Positions 35,031 to 45,715 of a stretch of DNA of 64,000 nucleotides are shown here, one piece after another. Origin of the DNA: Verticillium longisporum (taxonomy: Eukaryota > Ascomycota > Sordariomycetes > Glomerellales > Plectosphaerellaceae). The notes beneath the pieces were generated by a model. It worked only from the letters and a program-made list of their open reading frames with translations. It was not told the DNA's origin and searched no databases. The stretch covers positions 868,001 through 932,000 of the forward strand of contig JAETXT010000009.1 of the NCBI GenBank assembly GCA_019188255.1, written 5' to 3'. Position 1 is the stretch's first letter, and each line of letters begins with the position of its first letter. Position numbers and translations under genes: made by a program.

Positions 35031-35795
35031 GGGATGAGAATGTGCTATAGGGCGTAATCGATAGCTACGATGCGGGGTTTAACGGCATTTATACCTGCCC
35101 TAGCGTTACTCTAAGCACTCTTAAAGACTATAAGGCCGTAGAAAACCCCCTTGTTTATAAAGCTATATTAGGCGCTCTCGATGTGCTGCCTGGCGGTAGA
35201 CCGCTCTAGGGGTGGGATTTGTAATCGCGGAGGCCGCGCAGCCGTTCGTGTAGACGACTAGTGCCAAGTGGCGGCGAAAATTGGCAGGTGGCGAGTGGGT
35301 GGCGACCAGCTGTTAGATCACGATGGCCTTGGTGGGGATGACTCTGATCGCCGGAAACTCAAGGAGGTAGAGTTGGCGGAGAATTCAGTCGTGTGGAGAC
35401 ATATACTGGGGACAACGAAGCGGCAAGTCGATGGAGACGGTATAGGCGAGGAAGCGGCCGTGTCAAGCCCGTCGTGCGCTGGGCTTCGAGGCCGCTCTTG
35501 AAGGTCTGCCACTCCCACGCAGAGGGGAAGAAGCCATCGCAGGCAGGGCGCAGAGCGGGGGGCTTTCTAGGAAGGGTAGAAACCAAGTTCTTGTCCGTAG
35601 GGAGCCCGTCAAATTTGGCAAGCTCACGAGTAGAATTCAAACCTAAATCGGGATCTTTGCCTCGACAGAGAAGTATAATCTCTAAGAAAGCTGTGTGCTA
35701 GGTTATCAGCGGGACACGACCCTCACGAGGCGTATGCAACACCAAGATACTCGGAGACGAAACTCAAGCACACCAAAATCCATTTCCGTTTCCAG

Positions 35796-35906
35796 AGCTG
35801 AGCTCCTGCCGCTCTAAGCTGAGTTGGTGCTGAGCTTGGGCTGAGGAGGCCTGAGTTGAGGCCGGGGTGGGCTGAGCTTGAGCTGACCTTAGGCTGAGGA
35901 TCTGCA
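35796..35906 (+). repeat. GCTGAG-rich low-complexity tract
   Basis: Six GCTGAG hexamers and several TGAG variants lie within 111 bp, irregularly spaced. No coding role seen. Confidence 0.6.
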
Positions 35907-37833
35907 CGAGCCCACTTTTGGGATCGCATGCCCCTGCAAGGTCCTAGATCTGGGACAACGCCCTGTTTTTGGCCCCGGTTCGATTTGCCCGCATTAAGGA
36001 TTCGACCTCCTTGAACCCAAGTTTGTGAGACTCGATACACCTGAGCCTAGTTCCCGTTGGATTCAGTCTCAACCTCCAAAGCCTCCAAGGCCTCGAATGA
36101 CTTCTCCCCCAAAGTGGTCAGCCAGTCAGGGCCAGATCACATGAATGGGACCGTAGGTTTCGGCCAGCCTCTAAGCGTCCCATTCGATACTTGTTGTCAT
36201 GCGGCAAGCGCTCCTCGCTTACCCTAAGATACTACTATCGACGAGGTTTCACCCCCTCCATGTGTCTTCTCTTGCCGCCTTCCTCTTGCCTGACTCCCAA
36301 ATAGGAACAAGAGGAGGTCCTAGGGCTTGTGACGGGCCCTGGGAATATGAACGAGAGTGACCTCCTTAGGTTACAGAGCCCGACTTGGTAAGCTGAGGAG
36401 GAGAGATCGCCGGTAAACTGATTGCCAGTGGCTTAGCCTCAGAGACGGTCACAGCGATGGAGGAATCGCATGATATTTTTCCTCGGATAGGAAGGTTACA
36501 GCGACCGCAGCCGCATCACAGCCATTCTAGACTGCAGAGATTGACCGGAAGGAAGGATACCGACTCGACTATTCCTTCAGGAGCAAGCTTTATGTCAAGG
36601 GTTTCAAGGCAATCACGGAGAGGGGGGGTTAGATAGAAGCATTAGTGGCTGGTTAAGATGGTAGAGTTTGTATGCCTGCGGGAGAGCTTCGAACACAGCC
36701 AACCGGAAAGGCCGAAGCACCATCGTCCTTCTGCCAACTGCGTGGAACTTTCTCGGTCAAGCCGAGGATAAAGATAGATACCTTACATCCATGTAACATG
36801 GCAGGTCATTCAGGCACGGCGAGCAGTGTAAGTGTGTGGCAAGAAGATCCTTTACCTAGAACATTCTCGCCCTTCTCCCCGGATGCTAGGATCCTATTGG
36901 AACCTCTCCTGATGGTGTGTTGCATTGCCCCTGACTACTAGGAGCATGCCTTCTAGGTCCTGGGGCTTGCCAAGATGAGGGATTTCTGTTGGTAACCTCT
37001 TGTTGCCAATTTGATGCAAGTATTCCCCTGACTAGCCGAATAACTAAGATCCATCAAAAGCATTGCCAGTCTTGGCCCCATCGCCACGCGTCTCTGTTAA
37101 TGCTTATTCCCCTTCCACTTGCCTTGGCAGGGCCTTCTCCGGGCCGATGCCGCCAGCCCCTCGTGGCAAGGGTAAACATGCTCGATTAGCCCAACGTCTC
37201 ACACCTTTCCGCCGGGCTGCGCCACGGGCGTCGTGAAACTAGCTAGCACTGACTTCTTCCTTACCAGCTCCTATCTTAGACTTCTATGAAACTTAGGAGG
37301 CAAAACGTGTTTGGAGGATTAGGATCCTCCTACTGATCTCTCCATTCTCGTGAGCTGTAACATGGCACCCATTTGAAGGCACTAGTCGCTCGCTGGCATG
37401 GAGGTATCGCGACGACGCCCTTCATAGAAGCCTAAGATAAGAAAAGGCCTCCAAATGATATCGAATCCTGATGTGATGATAGCGGTTCTAAAGAGCGAGT
37501 GGGCTCGTTTCGTACTGCCTTGGCGGTTGAGCGTCGGCGCCTGGAAGGCCACTCCGCCCTCAGGAGCAACATTCCGATGAATCCCCCAGAATCCTGCGCA
37601 ACCACAGTGATAGGCTTATTTCGGCCTCTCCGAGGACTCTGCCTTACCAGTGGCCAGGATTAAATCCCTGGAAATGCATAACATGAGACAATGAGAATCA
37701 TGTGTGCCAGCGAAGCTGCACTGGTGTAATCCGGCAGTTCAATGATTCGTACAACTCCTCATATCAAGGTCAAAAGGATTCACGAGCCTTGCGAGAATGC
37801 GCGAGTTTCGACACCATAGAACACGAGAATGGA

Positions 37834-37841
37834 TATATATA
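37834..37841 (+). promoter_or_regulatory. TATA box of the Ulp1-type gene
   Basis: TATATATA lies 185-192 nt before the ATG at 38026, and a pyrimidine-rich leader follows (about 37,915-38,020). It supports the downstream ATG over the in-frame one at 37702. Confidence 0.5.
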
Positions 37842-38025
37842 CGGTCTCATCCACCGGAGACAACCAGACTCCTGCATCCTCGTCAGCGCCTCTCTTACTT
37901 CCTCCCTTTCGACAGTGCTCACTGTCTCTGGACCTACGACTTCCCGGGCTGTGGAATCAACTCCATTTACTGTTCACCCTACCCAGCCTTTTTTTCTCCT
38001 TTGGTTTATTCCTATATATGTCATT

Positions 38026-39192
38026 ATGACATCGACTGGCTCTGCCTTGGAGACAAAAGATGAAAATCCACCCCGGATAGTGTCAGATAATCAGCCATCT
38101 GATCCCACTTCATCACGCTCCCAAAAACGAACACCACGTACAAAAGGGTCAAAAGAGAAACCAGAAAACGCAAGATTGTCTGAGATGCGTCAGGCGAGGC
38201 CAAGCACCGAGGCCCGAAAGAAGGGCGAGGCCAACAAGAGACTCATTGAGAATCTACCGGACAAGCACTCGCAGGCAACCATCCATGATGCAGCTAAGGA
38301 GGAGCGACACAACGATGTTACGATTGAGGTCGCTTCGCCTAATACTACTCAGGACCCAACAAACGAGTCCCGTTTTGAACTCGTTCAACAAATGGAACCA
38401 GACAACGAATTGGACGACGGCGTCGCTGACGAAGGTGACGGCGACCTGCTAGATATAGAGGAATTGTTGAAACGCGCCACAGCCTCCAGGAAACGAAAAG
38501 CATGCCCTAAAATCTTGGATTTGACCAAAGAGGCGCTCACTCCAAGGCCAGACGGCGATATCAACCACCGTACAAAACGTTCGCGAGGAGAGCTACCATC
38601 GGTGGATGAAGTGCAATGGACGGCGACGGCTGATGAAGTCTTGAAGCAACTACAACCGGAAGGTCAGAGACTAAAAGACAGCGTCCTACAGTTCATCATG
38701 GAAGTCTTATTCGCCATCTTCTGGCCGCACCATGGGGATAACAAGTCCGCCCGCGTGACACACCCACTCTGGTTCAACGCAGACGAACAGACGCTGCCAC
38801 AGGAGCTCCGAGACTTTGAGAATTACGACGTTATCTTCTTTCCGATTCACCACAAAGAAATGGAGCACTGGACGATGGGTGTGTTGCACATCAAGAAGCG
38901 TACGATTCACTGCGATTTCTACAATTCCCTGCCCGGTACGACAAGCGCCGCAAAGGTCAAAGAGCGCCTCAAAGCCTGGATAGGAGAAAGCGGTTCATCC
39001 CGTGTTGTTTCTTTTGAAAATAAGGTAAGTTCTAAGTGTCATTTTATAATTCACTAAACTCAATCGAAATAGATATGCGCGAGGCAGAATGACGGGGTCA
39101 GTTGCGGCATTTTCGTGTTAACGAATCTTAGGCATCTGTTTAGGGGCGAGCCTATCGACCTATCGATATACCTAGTTAATACTAGGGCCTAA
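38026..39192 (+). CDS. Ulp1/SENP-type (C48) cysteine protease, C-terminus cut by a RIP-type stop
   Basis: C48 proteases remove SUMO or related modifiers. Exon 1 is 38026-39024, the intron 39025-39072 (GTAAGT...TAG) and exon 2 39073-39192, giving 372 aa. Residues 1-190 are basic, disordered and KR-rich. The peptidase follows with His281 (EHWTMGVLHI), Asp297 (HCDFYNSL), Gln338 and Cys344 (RQNDGVSCGIF), so the full catalytic set is present. I chose the ATG at 38026 because the frame from 37702 runs through the TATA and leader region. The stop TAA at 39190 is not the ancestral end: the frame continues 265 codons in RIP-mutated DNA (next entry). Ulp1 domains occur both in host SUMO proteases and in transposons (Zisupton/KDZ and some Mutator-like elements). 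The repeated, RIPed 3' half favours transposon origin. Confidence 0.7.
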
Positions 39193-39990
39193 CTATTAAG
39201 GGATCTCCTCGAATATAATGCCTTATTACTTCCTTTACTATCGCTAAGTCATTTAGTGCTCTTGAGTGAGGTATAGGCTCTCTCATAGAGCTACGACGTG
39301 TCTCATAGTGAGAGCCTAGAGGCGGAGAATCCTCTAAGATAGCTACTAGATGAAGAAGGTATATAAATCATGCCGTCTACTCTCGCCAAGTTTGTTAGGA
39401 AAACTATGGCCTTCGGAAACCTTAATTAACTATAGAGACGTCTCTCTATAGAGGAGAATCGTATAGAGAAGATACGCTCCGATCTCTAGTAAGTTAAAGC
39501 GGCGTACGAAGGCGTAATTATAAAAGTTAACCTAATAAAGTAGATATATAATAGTAATATTACGTTTATAGAGGGTGGCTTAGTAGGCCCTAGGACTAGC
39601 TCTAATAAGGTATAGGCCTCTAGCTAGTTACTTAAGGTAAGAATCGCTAGTTTATATAAGTAGTATTTATATATAATCTAGATAAAGGTAAATAAGGAAG
39701 CTCTAGATAAACTATCTCGCTATAAGCTACGAGAGGTGGAGAGTGCTAAGCTAAGAGCCTATGAATTAGGTAAAGAAGTGACTATAAGATTAAGGGAAGT
39801 AGAGGAAGGTGATAAGTATATTTCTTTTTTGCGATACTATGTAGTAATAGTGCAATTAGCCCTTAAGCTTAAGAATAGGGACTACCTAGAATATATCGGG
39901 GATTATACTTAGTAGCGAAGGAAATCGAATAAGTATTAAACTATAGGCCGTAGGCGAACTTAGACTAAAGGCGGGACTACGTTATCTTGA
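39193..39990 (+). pseudogene. ancestral C-terminal tail of the Ulp1-type protein, RIP-mutated
   Basis: The Ulp1 frame continues without a shift to a TGA at 39988-39990. Counting the TAA at 39190 it crosses 18 stops (for example 39274, 39286, 39340, 39427, 39487, 39541, 39613, 39679, 39910, 39961), all TAA or TAG. Its middle encodes a charged coiled coil (YKLREVESAKLRAYELGKEV) and a conserved NRDYLEYIGD motif that recurs in the second copy at 56,2xx. The ancestral protein was thus about 640 residues from the 38026 start. Confidence 0.75.
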
Positions 39991-41128
39991 GATATATATT
40001 ATACTCTTAACCCTTATAGATAGTGCTACTCACTAATATCCCGGAAGCTAGTATTAACCTTGACTTGTATAGCGGCGAATATAGAGAAGATCACGAATAA
40101 CGCTATATCTCCAATGCCTTCGAAATCTATAGCCTAATCTAGTTTCTAGTGCCGATAAATTGCTATATCCTATATCCCCCCCAAAGCTATACTACGATAT
40201 ATAAGAAGTCTTGTTTATAATACTATAACCCTATCTGCCTAGGATCTTTATCGCTATAGCTAATTGTCACGGCCTATGCCGCGATCGAATGCATGTCGCT
40301 ACACGGCACGGATCAACGTATTCCGCTTACTCGGTGCGAGTGAGCGGGACCTACTTTCTCACTCCGGGCAAGTGAGAATGTAATACTATCTCACGATGGG
40401 CATCGTGAGATGCTCCCCAGACCCTACCTATAAAAAACCACACAATATCCCGTAGATAGACACTCTCGCTACCTCAGCTTTTAATACAACTTGATTACTC
40501 AAGAATACTCCTTGACATTATTAGACGTGATTCGCCACCCTATACTCAGTACGCTACGCCCCGTTGCAACTGCTAATATAAACCAAATCAGGTTACGATT
40601 TACTACATTGGGAACCTTGACCGTCACACTAATAATATAGGTAATATATTTTCGGTTTATATACTTTTTAGTTGCTGCATTTGGTCGCTTTTTAGCTAGA
40701 TAAGTAGTATCTATAGGGTTAGCTAATAAGGTTATTATAGAATCCCTTTTATAATACTCGCTAATATTTAGTTTAATATTTAATTCCTTAATAAGAAGAT
40801 TATGCCTTTTTTCGTTTACCTATTTCTAGGGTTTAAGGTAGTTAAAGAATAGAGCCCTCTCCGGAAAACTATCGGGGTACTTAGTAAGCGGGTGCCTGCT
40901 TTCCTTAATCGCTAGGCCTAGTACTAGATAGGCTAGGGTATTATTTCCCGTATTAGTTATATTATTAGAAACCGAACCGCTTTCGTTGAATCTCTTAAGA
41001 TTAACGTTAATAAATAATACAGTAAATCCTAAGCTTACTATTTCTTCCTTCTATATTGTTTTCGAGAAAATGCGGCTAAAGATTAAGCTTTTATCGTAGG
41101 GTATAGAGTTAGCAATGCAATCTTCCAT
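39991..41128 (-). pseudogene. convergent second ORF of the repeat family, RIP-mutated, copy A
   Basis: On the minus strand an ATG at 41128 opens a frame (MEDCIANSIPYDKSLIFSRI) that continues through TAG-type stops as VNLKRFNESGSVSNN and LAIKESRHPLTKYPDSFP. It is interrupted at 40628-40265 by a solo LTR. The same protein is encoded by copy B from 57304 (MEDRVANAISCDKSLIFSRI), with conservative differences between the copies. I do not recognise the family. It faces the Ulp1-type ORF tail to tail, so the two probably belonged to one element. Confidence 0.6.
40265..40628 (+). mobile_element. solo LTR (364 bp) of a second LTR-retrotransposon family
   Basis: It begins TGTCACGG, ends CCGTCACA, and is flanked by the 5-bp duplication CTAAT (40260-40264 and 40629-40633). 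The paralogous site in copy B, around 56,800-56,815, lacks it. It has a TATA-like CCTATAAAA and a near-perfect palindrome with 10-nt arms TCTCACGATG/CATCGTGAGA. It inserted into copy A after the two copies diverged, and its internal part was lost by LTR recombination. Confidence 0.85.
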
Positions 41129-41483
41129 GGTGTATGGATGCCAAAGTATTTGTGTGCTTGAATGAGGATATTGGATATGCGAATTGGGCTCCCCCTAGGG
41201 CTTGAGTTCGCGGGGTCTTGTGGAATTCACGTAGGCAGTCGACGGAGGCATTTTATTTTGTCAAAATTCAACCACGGCGATACATATAACGAGACGTATA
41301 TGAAAAGATAGAGAAGAAAGTAATTGATTGATCGATACTAGTAAAATTATTTTTTCCTTATCTTTGGCTAAAAAACACGCAATAGAAGGCATCCAACCCG
41401 TTGTCGAGACGAAAGCATGGTCTAAGCTCAAAGACGCTGCTTACGAAATATCGTTACACCCTAGTTGTTTGATCTGGCACTCA
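41129..41483. other. intergenic, no gene seen
   Basis: Sequence upstream of the convergent ORF. Similarity to copy B ends a little beyond its ATG. Confidence 0.4.
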
Positions 41484-41656
41484 AACCAATGAAAGGAAGG
41501 CTTGGACCGGACTGTATCCCTGATAGCTCCACAGTAGTGTCCTAAAACAGCTAGCTGGACTGGGTATGAATAGGGGCAGTTCAGACTTTGACCAATGATA
41601 ACAAGGGTTTGACCGGACGGTATCCTGGTCGGCTCCATAGCGACGTCCTAAAACAG
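41484..41656. repeat. pair of diverged 67-bp direct repeats
   Basis: 41484-41550 and 41590-41656 share ACCAATGA, GACCGGAC, GTATCC, GGCTCCA/AGCTCCA and GTCCTAAAACAG in the same order, at an offset of 106 bp. They lie just beyond the minus-strand LTR fragment and may be part of the same degenerate element. Confidence 0.65.
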
Positions 41657-41739
41657 GCAAGTTTCGTTTTGCACACAGCTCGACCGAATGAGGGGGTAAG
41701 CAAGCATGGCGACAAAACAATCATATAGTTGCTGATATG

Positions 41740-41928
41740 CGGATAGTAGTGTGGTCTTTTATGGGCATGGTCCGGGGAGCATCTCACGATGTCCATCGTG
41801 AGATACCGTCACATTCTCACTTGCACGGAGTGAGAGAGTGGGTCCCGCTCACTCACACGGAGTGAGCAGTAATACTTTGATCCGTGCCGTGCGGCGTCAC
41901 GCATTCGGTCGCGACATGGGCCGTGACA
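41740..41928 (-). mobile_element. LTR fragment of the solo-LTR family, reverse orientation
   Basis: Read on the minus strand from 41928 it begins TGTCACGGCC and follows the solo LTR at 40265 for about 190 nt, including GCACGGATCA, GTGAGCGGGACC, the TCTCACGATG/CATCGTGAGA palindrome and the TATA-like CCATAAAAG. Similarity fades before 41,740. Its 5' edge lies only 198 bp before the start codon of regulator 1. It is less TpA-rich than the solo LTR. Confidence 0.75.
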
Positions 41929-42125
41929 AAACTGCAGCAGGACTCCCAGTGCCCATCTGGACTGGGAAACGCCGACAACCACGCTAACCAACTCCAGTCA
42001 ACTCTTCGGACCAGCCAGCGGGACGCGCGGGACCCGCCCAATATCGGCTCGACCGGAATACATTCCTTCCGTTTGCCGAAATCAATCCAGGATCCATCTC
42101 TCCTCCACCATCCCGAACTTCTCTG

Positions 42126-44481
42126 ATGGCGGATGCACACCGAAACGCCGCCTTGCTGTCCCCGGACACTCGAAGTGGCCACTGGACATGCATTGCCTGC
42201 AGAAGAAGGAAAATCAAGTGTAATGTCATCACCTTCTCCAGCATGTCCTCTCATGCGACAACCACGCTGGGCGAGCAACTACTAACGAAACGCTGGCGGC
42301 AGGTGACAAACGCATGCCTTGTAACAATTGCATCAAGGCCAATACCGAATGTATCACGCCAAGCTCAGGTCGGTCTTCCGCCAAGTCTCCAACGCGCCCC
42401 GATCCGAAGCGCCGGTACGTCGAGCGCATCGCAGCAATCGAGGAAATTGTCCAGTCTTTCCACGAACCAGGCGGAAGCAAGGTCCGTGATGTTTCTAGCG
42501 AATATTCACCTGGGGACGACGAGACCGAGTTGGTCCGCAAATGGCGCAAAGTATCGCATCTCAACGATACACCAGGGAACAGGAGCGTTACTGGTGAGAC
42601 GCTTGGGAGTGACGCTCGATCACTGACCCCTTCAGCTGTCATTTCGAACCACAGCCTTCAGCCAACTATCAAGATCAATTTGGAGCAGCTTTTTTCGAAG
42701 TCTAGAGGAGGCCGCTATGTCAACACGTGTTTATTGGATGTCCTGCAGCACGAGGTGAGTGGTAGCCATCATACCGACAAGCCAATGAGATGGCATTGAT
42801 AGAGATGTTGTTTCTTTAGGTCGGCGGCCCAAACATTGCCCTTGACCTGGATAGCAGACAAGCTCAGCCTCCAACGGGCGGTGGTTTAGCTTTCCATTTG
42901 CACATGTGTGAATCTCAACAGCTCAATGTTAGCCATGAGCAAGTAGTACACTTGTGGTGTTATTTCAAGGCGAGAGTCGATCCGATCATTAAGGTCCTAC
43001 ATGTTCCGTCGATGGAACTTGTCATGACAGCTGCTAGCAATCTACAGCCTGTCTCAAGAGAGGCTGAGGCCCTCATCTTCGCCATATCCTACAGTCAGCT
43101 TGCTCACCGATTCAAGCTCCATCCAAGCGGGACATAGGCTGACGTCTGCAGTTGCCATCCGCTCCCTGACAGCCGACGAATGCATGTTTGGGTTCGGCGA
43201 GTCCCGCGACGCTCTATCCGCCTACTACCGCCTCGGCTACGAACAAGCCTCAGCACGTGCTGGGTTCATGGAGACCACCAACCTTGCAACAATGCAAGCA
43301 CATATCTTGTATCTGGCTGCGCTAAGAAGCGAAGCGGACGCTAGAGCCATGTGGACGATGATGGGGCTCGCCTCGAGGGCAGCGCAGTCGTTCGGTCTCC
43401 ATAGAGATGGCGTTCATTGGAGTCACCTCTCCCCGTTCTCCATTGAGATGAGAAGAAGGTTATGGTGGCAGCTACTTGAGCTTGAGGCGCGAATATCGCA
43501 AGTCTCCCTTCCTTCCCTGGGTCAGTTGATGTTACCGTGCGCGGTGCTCAATGGTCTATGGATATCTTAAAAACCAGACAACTGACGAGGAGTCATCACA
43601 GGGAAGATAATGGGCGTGCCCCTCTCATCGCGGAGACGCGGTTCGACACTCAGATGCCGCTAAATGTGGATGACGCAGATCTTTCTGAAAAGATGGATGA
43701 GCTTCCAAAGTCTCGGACAGGGCTTACGGAAATGACCATCAGCTTGATTGCATTTGAGCTGACAAACACTCTCCGACGCGTCTTGTTGAGCTTGGAAGAC
43801 CCCAGCAGCCAATCCCCCAAGGACCTACATTACCAATCGACTGGAGAGGAGAGAAAAGGTTGGGTCATTCGAAGTCACCAAAGGATCGAGCAGACGTACC
43901 TAGCCAACCTGGATGTCAGTCAGCCGTTTGCATGGGTTGCCTTCACCTATGCTCGCCTCGTCATGTCCAAAATGTGGCTAGTGGTTTACACTCCTGCGAC
44001 AATACCTCACCAAATAACAGAGCTCCCCGCGGACATTGTTGGAAAGCTCTTTGAGGCTTCGTTGGAAGCGATCGAGGAAGGAAACCGCCTTGATAACGAT
44101 CCCCGAGCTGGTCAGTGGCGGTGGTATTTTGGAAAAGACCTCCAGTGGCACTCAATAATACTCATACTTTCTGAGCTAAGTAGACACTCGAGCGGTGACC
44201 TCGTCGACCGCGCCTGGAACGCCATCGAGGGGTTGGTGCGTGGCAGGTTTCAGGGTGAAGGGAATGGTCCTCAGCAGCAAGTACTGCTTTGGCAGCTCAT
44301 AAGGCGATTATTGATCAAGGCTAGGATGACAAGGGAAAAGAAATTTATGGAGGAATCGCGTCTGCGGGGCGAAGGGTTGTATGTGAATCATCCCAGGCCC
44401 TTGGATTGTCACCCAGCCATTGACAAGCTGCTGGCCGACGAGAGCCGTATCAAGCCTGGCATTCAAGAGCAACGGCACTGA
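42126..44481 (+). CDS. Zn(II)2Cys6 transcription factor 1 (fungal_trans type)
   Basis: Five exons give 681 aa: 42126-42219, 42303-42754, 42820-43093, 43152-43497 and 43602-44481. Splicing at GTAATG restores the cysteine codon, so the zinc cluster is exactly C22-x2-C25-x6-C32-x5-C38-x2-C41-x6-C48 (CIACRRRKIKC, CNNCIKANTEC). A linker with a short coiled coil follows, then the fungal middle-homology region, with HLWCYFKARVDPIIKVLHVPS, SFGLHRDGVHW and EMRRRLWWQLLELEARIS. Intron 4 begins GC (GCAAGT) instead of GT; only that choice keeps the frame and joins ...ARIS to EDNGR. It is a paralogue of the regulator at 51540-54194, sharing all intron positions. A nuclear regulator of the adjacent cluster is the natural inference; target sites are unknown. 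Confidence 0.88.
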
Positions 44482-44656
44482 GACTAGAGCCAGAAGTATA
44501 TTGGCAGAAAAGGGGACAGACAATCGAATGGTCTAGCTTTATCGGGCATGAAAAGCGTAGGAGAGTGTTCATCAAACCGGTATGATTATCAAGAATACTT
44601 CAGGTTTCCAGAGCGATATGCGCCCCCTTGTAGCAGCAGGCTAAGGACATCCAATA

Positions 44657-45715
44657 TTACGAAGCTTCCTGCCAGTGTTTCTCCATATACTCACGGACAG
44701 AAACAGGCTTCACAGTTGGACACAGTCGGTTCAGCGTAGGGCGCAGAACAACCTCATCGTCCCTATCTCGGATATAGGCCAGATTGAACTCGATCCACAA
44801 ACGTGCCATGAAGTCGTCGTAGCTGGTATTTGCCAGCCTCTCGAGGAGATCCTGCCGTTTGAGCTGAGTAACCTTGAACTTCTTCCCCGTCACAGCTTCT
44901 GCGGAAGCCAGCAGTTCGCCCATAGTCAAGGTGTCCCCGGCCATACTCAGCTCCTCCTCCCATTTCGGTAGGTCAAGGGCCGCGGCAACAAACTTGCCCA
45001 CGTCCCTCATGGATGTGAAGGTGATACGCGGCCACTGTCCATCATCCTTGACTGGAAGTTCCGCGATGCCGTTCTCCAATCCAACGAGGTAAGCCCCAGA
45101 CTGGTCCGCCAACGGGCCTTGTCGATGGAGCCCCTCACATGCCGCGTCCTCGCCCGGCTTATAGCCCTCGCCGGCTCGGTACTTGGCTAGGGCCTCGTCG
45201 GTAGTATCCTCAGGCTCCGGAGTTGCGAATATACCATGGCCAATGTAGTTCATGAACGAACCGTGGTTGATGTAGGCGATCTCGATCTGATCTTGGTGCT
45301 TGGTGCATTCCTCTCGAACACCTTGATTCCCCCACTGGAGTGATTCAACTTCGGCCCAGCCAGTAGGCCCGAAGCCCCATTGAGATGGGGCGAAGCGCTT
45401 GCAGCCAGCACTCACCGCCGCCTGGAGGAGATTGATCTGAGTCTGTGCTTGCGTACCGTCAACAGCCGAGGTGACGGAGATAAGGGTATGGACCCCCTGG
45501 CCTTTAAGGGCTGTGGCCAAGGAGTCGACGGAAGCGTAGTCGACCGCCGCAATCTTGTGACGCTTAGCATCTTGATCGATTGCGCGGAGCCAGATGGGCG
45601 GGCGCGTTGAACGCGAAAGAATGAGGACGTTCCATGAAGTTTGCGCAAAGACGGCGGCGACAATTGCCCGACCGAGGCTGGGCGAAGTGCCACCGGCAAG
45701 TGCTAAGGTAGGCAT
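44657..45715 (-). CDS. NmrA-like / isoflavone-reductase-like NAD(P)-binding oxidoreductase
   Basis: A single exon, 352 aa from the ATG at 45715. The in-frame ATG at 45754 would place 13 residues before the Rossmann strand and is less likely. The N-terminus TLALAGGTSPSLGRAIV is the NAD(P)-binding strand and glycine loop, here GGTSPSLG, typical of the NmrA/isoflavone-reductase (atypical SDR) family. CKRFAPSQWGFG is the conserved FxPSxFG-like motif. Such proteins either reduce aromatic or phenolic compounds or act as redox-sensing regulators. It is tail to tail with regulator 1 (175 bp apart) and divergent from the membrane protein at 46349. The substrate cannot be predicted. Confidence 0.85.
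   Translation of the reverse strand: MPTLALAGGTSPSLGRAIVAAVFAQTSWNVLILSRSTRPPIWLRAIDQDAKRHKIAAVDYASVDSLATALKGQGVHTLISVTSAVDGTQAQTQINLLQAAVSAGCKRFAPSQWGFGPTGWAEVESLQWGNQGVREECTKHQDQIEIAYINHGSFMNYIGHGIFATPEPEDTTDEALAKYRAGEGYKPGEDAACEGLHRQGPLADQSGAYLVGLENGIAELPVKDDGQWPRITFTSMRDVGKFVAAALDLPKWEEELSMAGDTLTMGELLASAEAVTGKKFKVTQLKRQDLLERLANTSYDDFMARLWIEFNLAYIRDRDDEVVLRPTLNRLCPTVKPVSVREYMEKHWQEAS

Larger units (their letters stand above)
35031..38025. other. gene-free stretch with normal composition, then promoter of the Ulp1-type gene
   Basis: Short overlapping frames on both strands (35268-37189) match nothing I know and lack splice or domain support. The stretch includes a GCTGAG-rich tract. From about 37,800 the sequence becomes a plausible promoter and 5' UTR for the next gene, with a TATA box and a CT-rich leader. 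Confidence 0.45.

Noticed and set aside
35268..36040. cluster of 66-105-codon ORFs on both strands
   Set aside because: Overlapping in several frames with no domain, splice or promoter support.
37702..38025. N-terminal extension of the Ulp1-type ORF
   Set aside because: Contains the TATA box and a pyrimidine-rich leader, with low-complexity translation; the ATG at 38026 fits better.
41484..41656. possible CRISPR-like repeats
   Set aside because: Only two diverged units, and the host is a eukaryote.
43498..43601. GT donors for intron 4 of regulator 1 (GTCTCC at 43501, GTTGAT at 43524)
   Set aside because: The first breaks the frame; the second keeps it but inserts residues absent in the paralogue. 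The GCAAGT donor gives the paralogue-consistent join.
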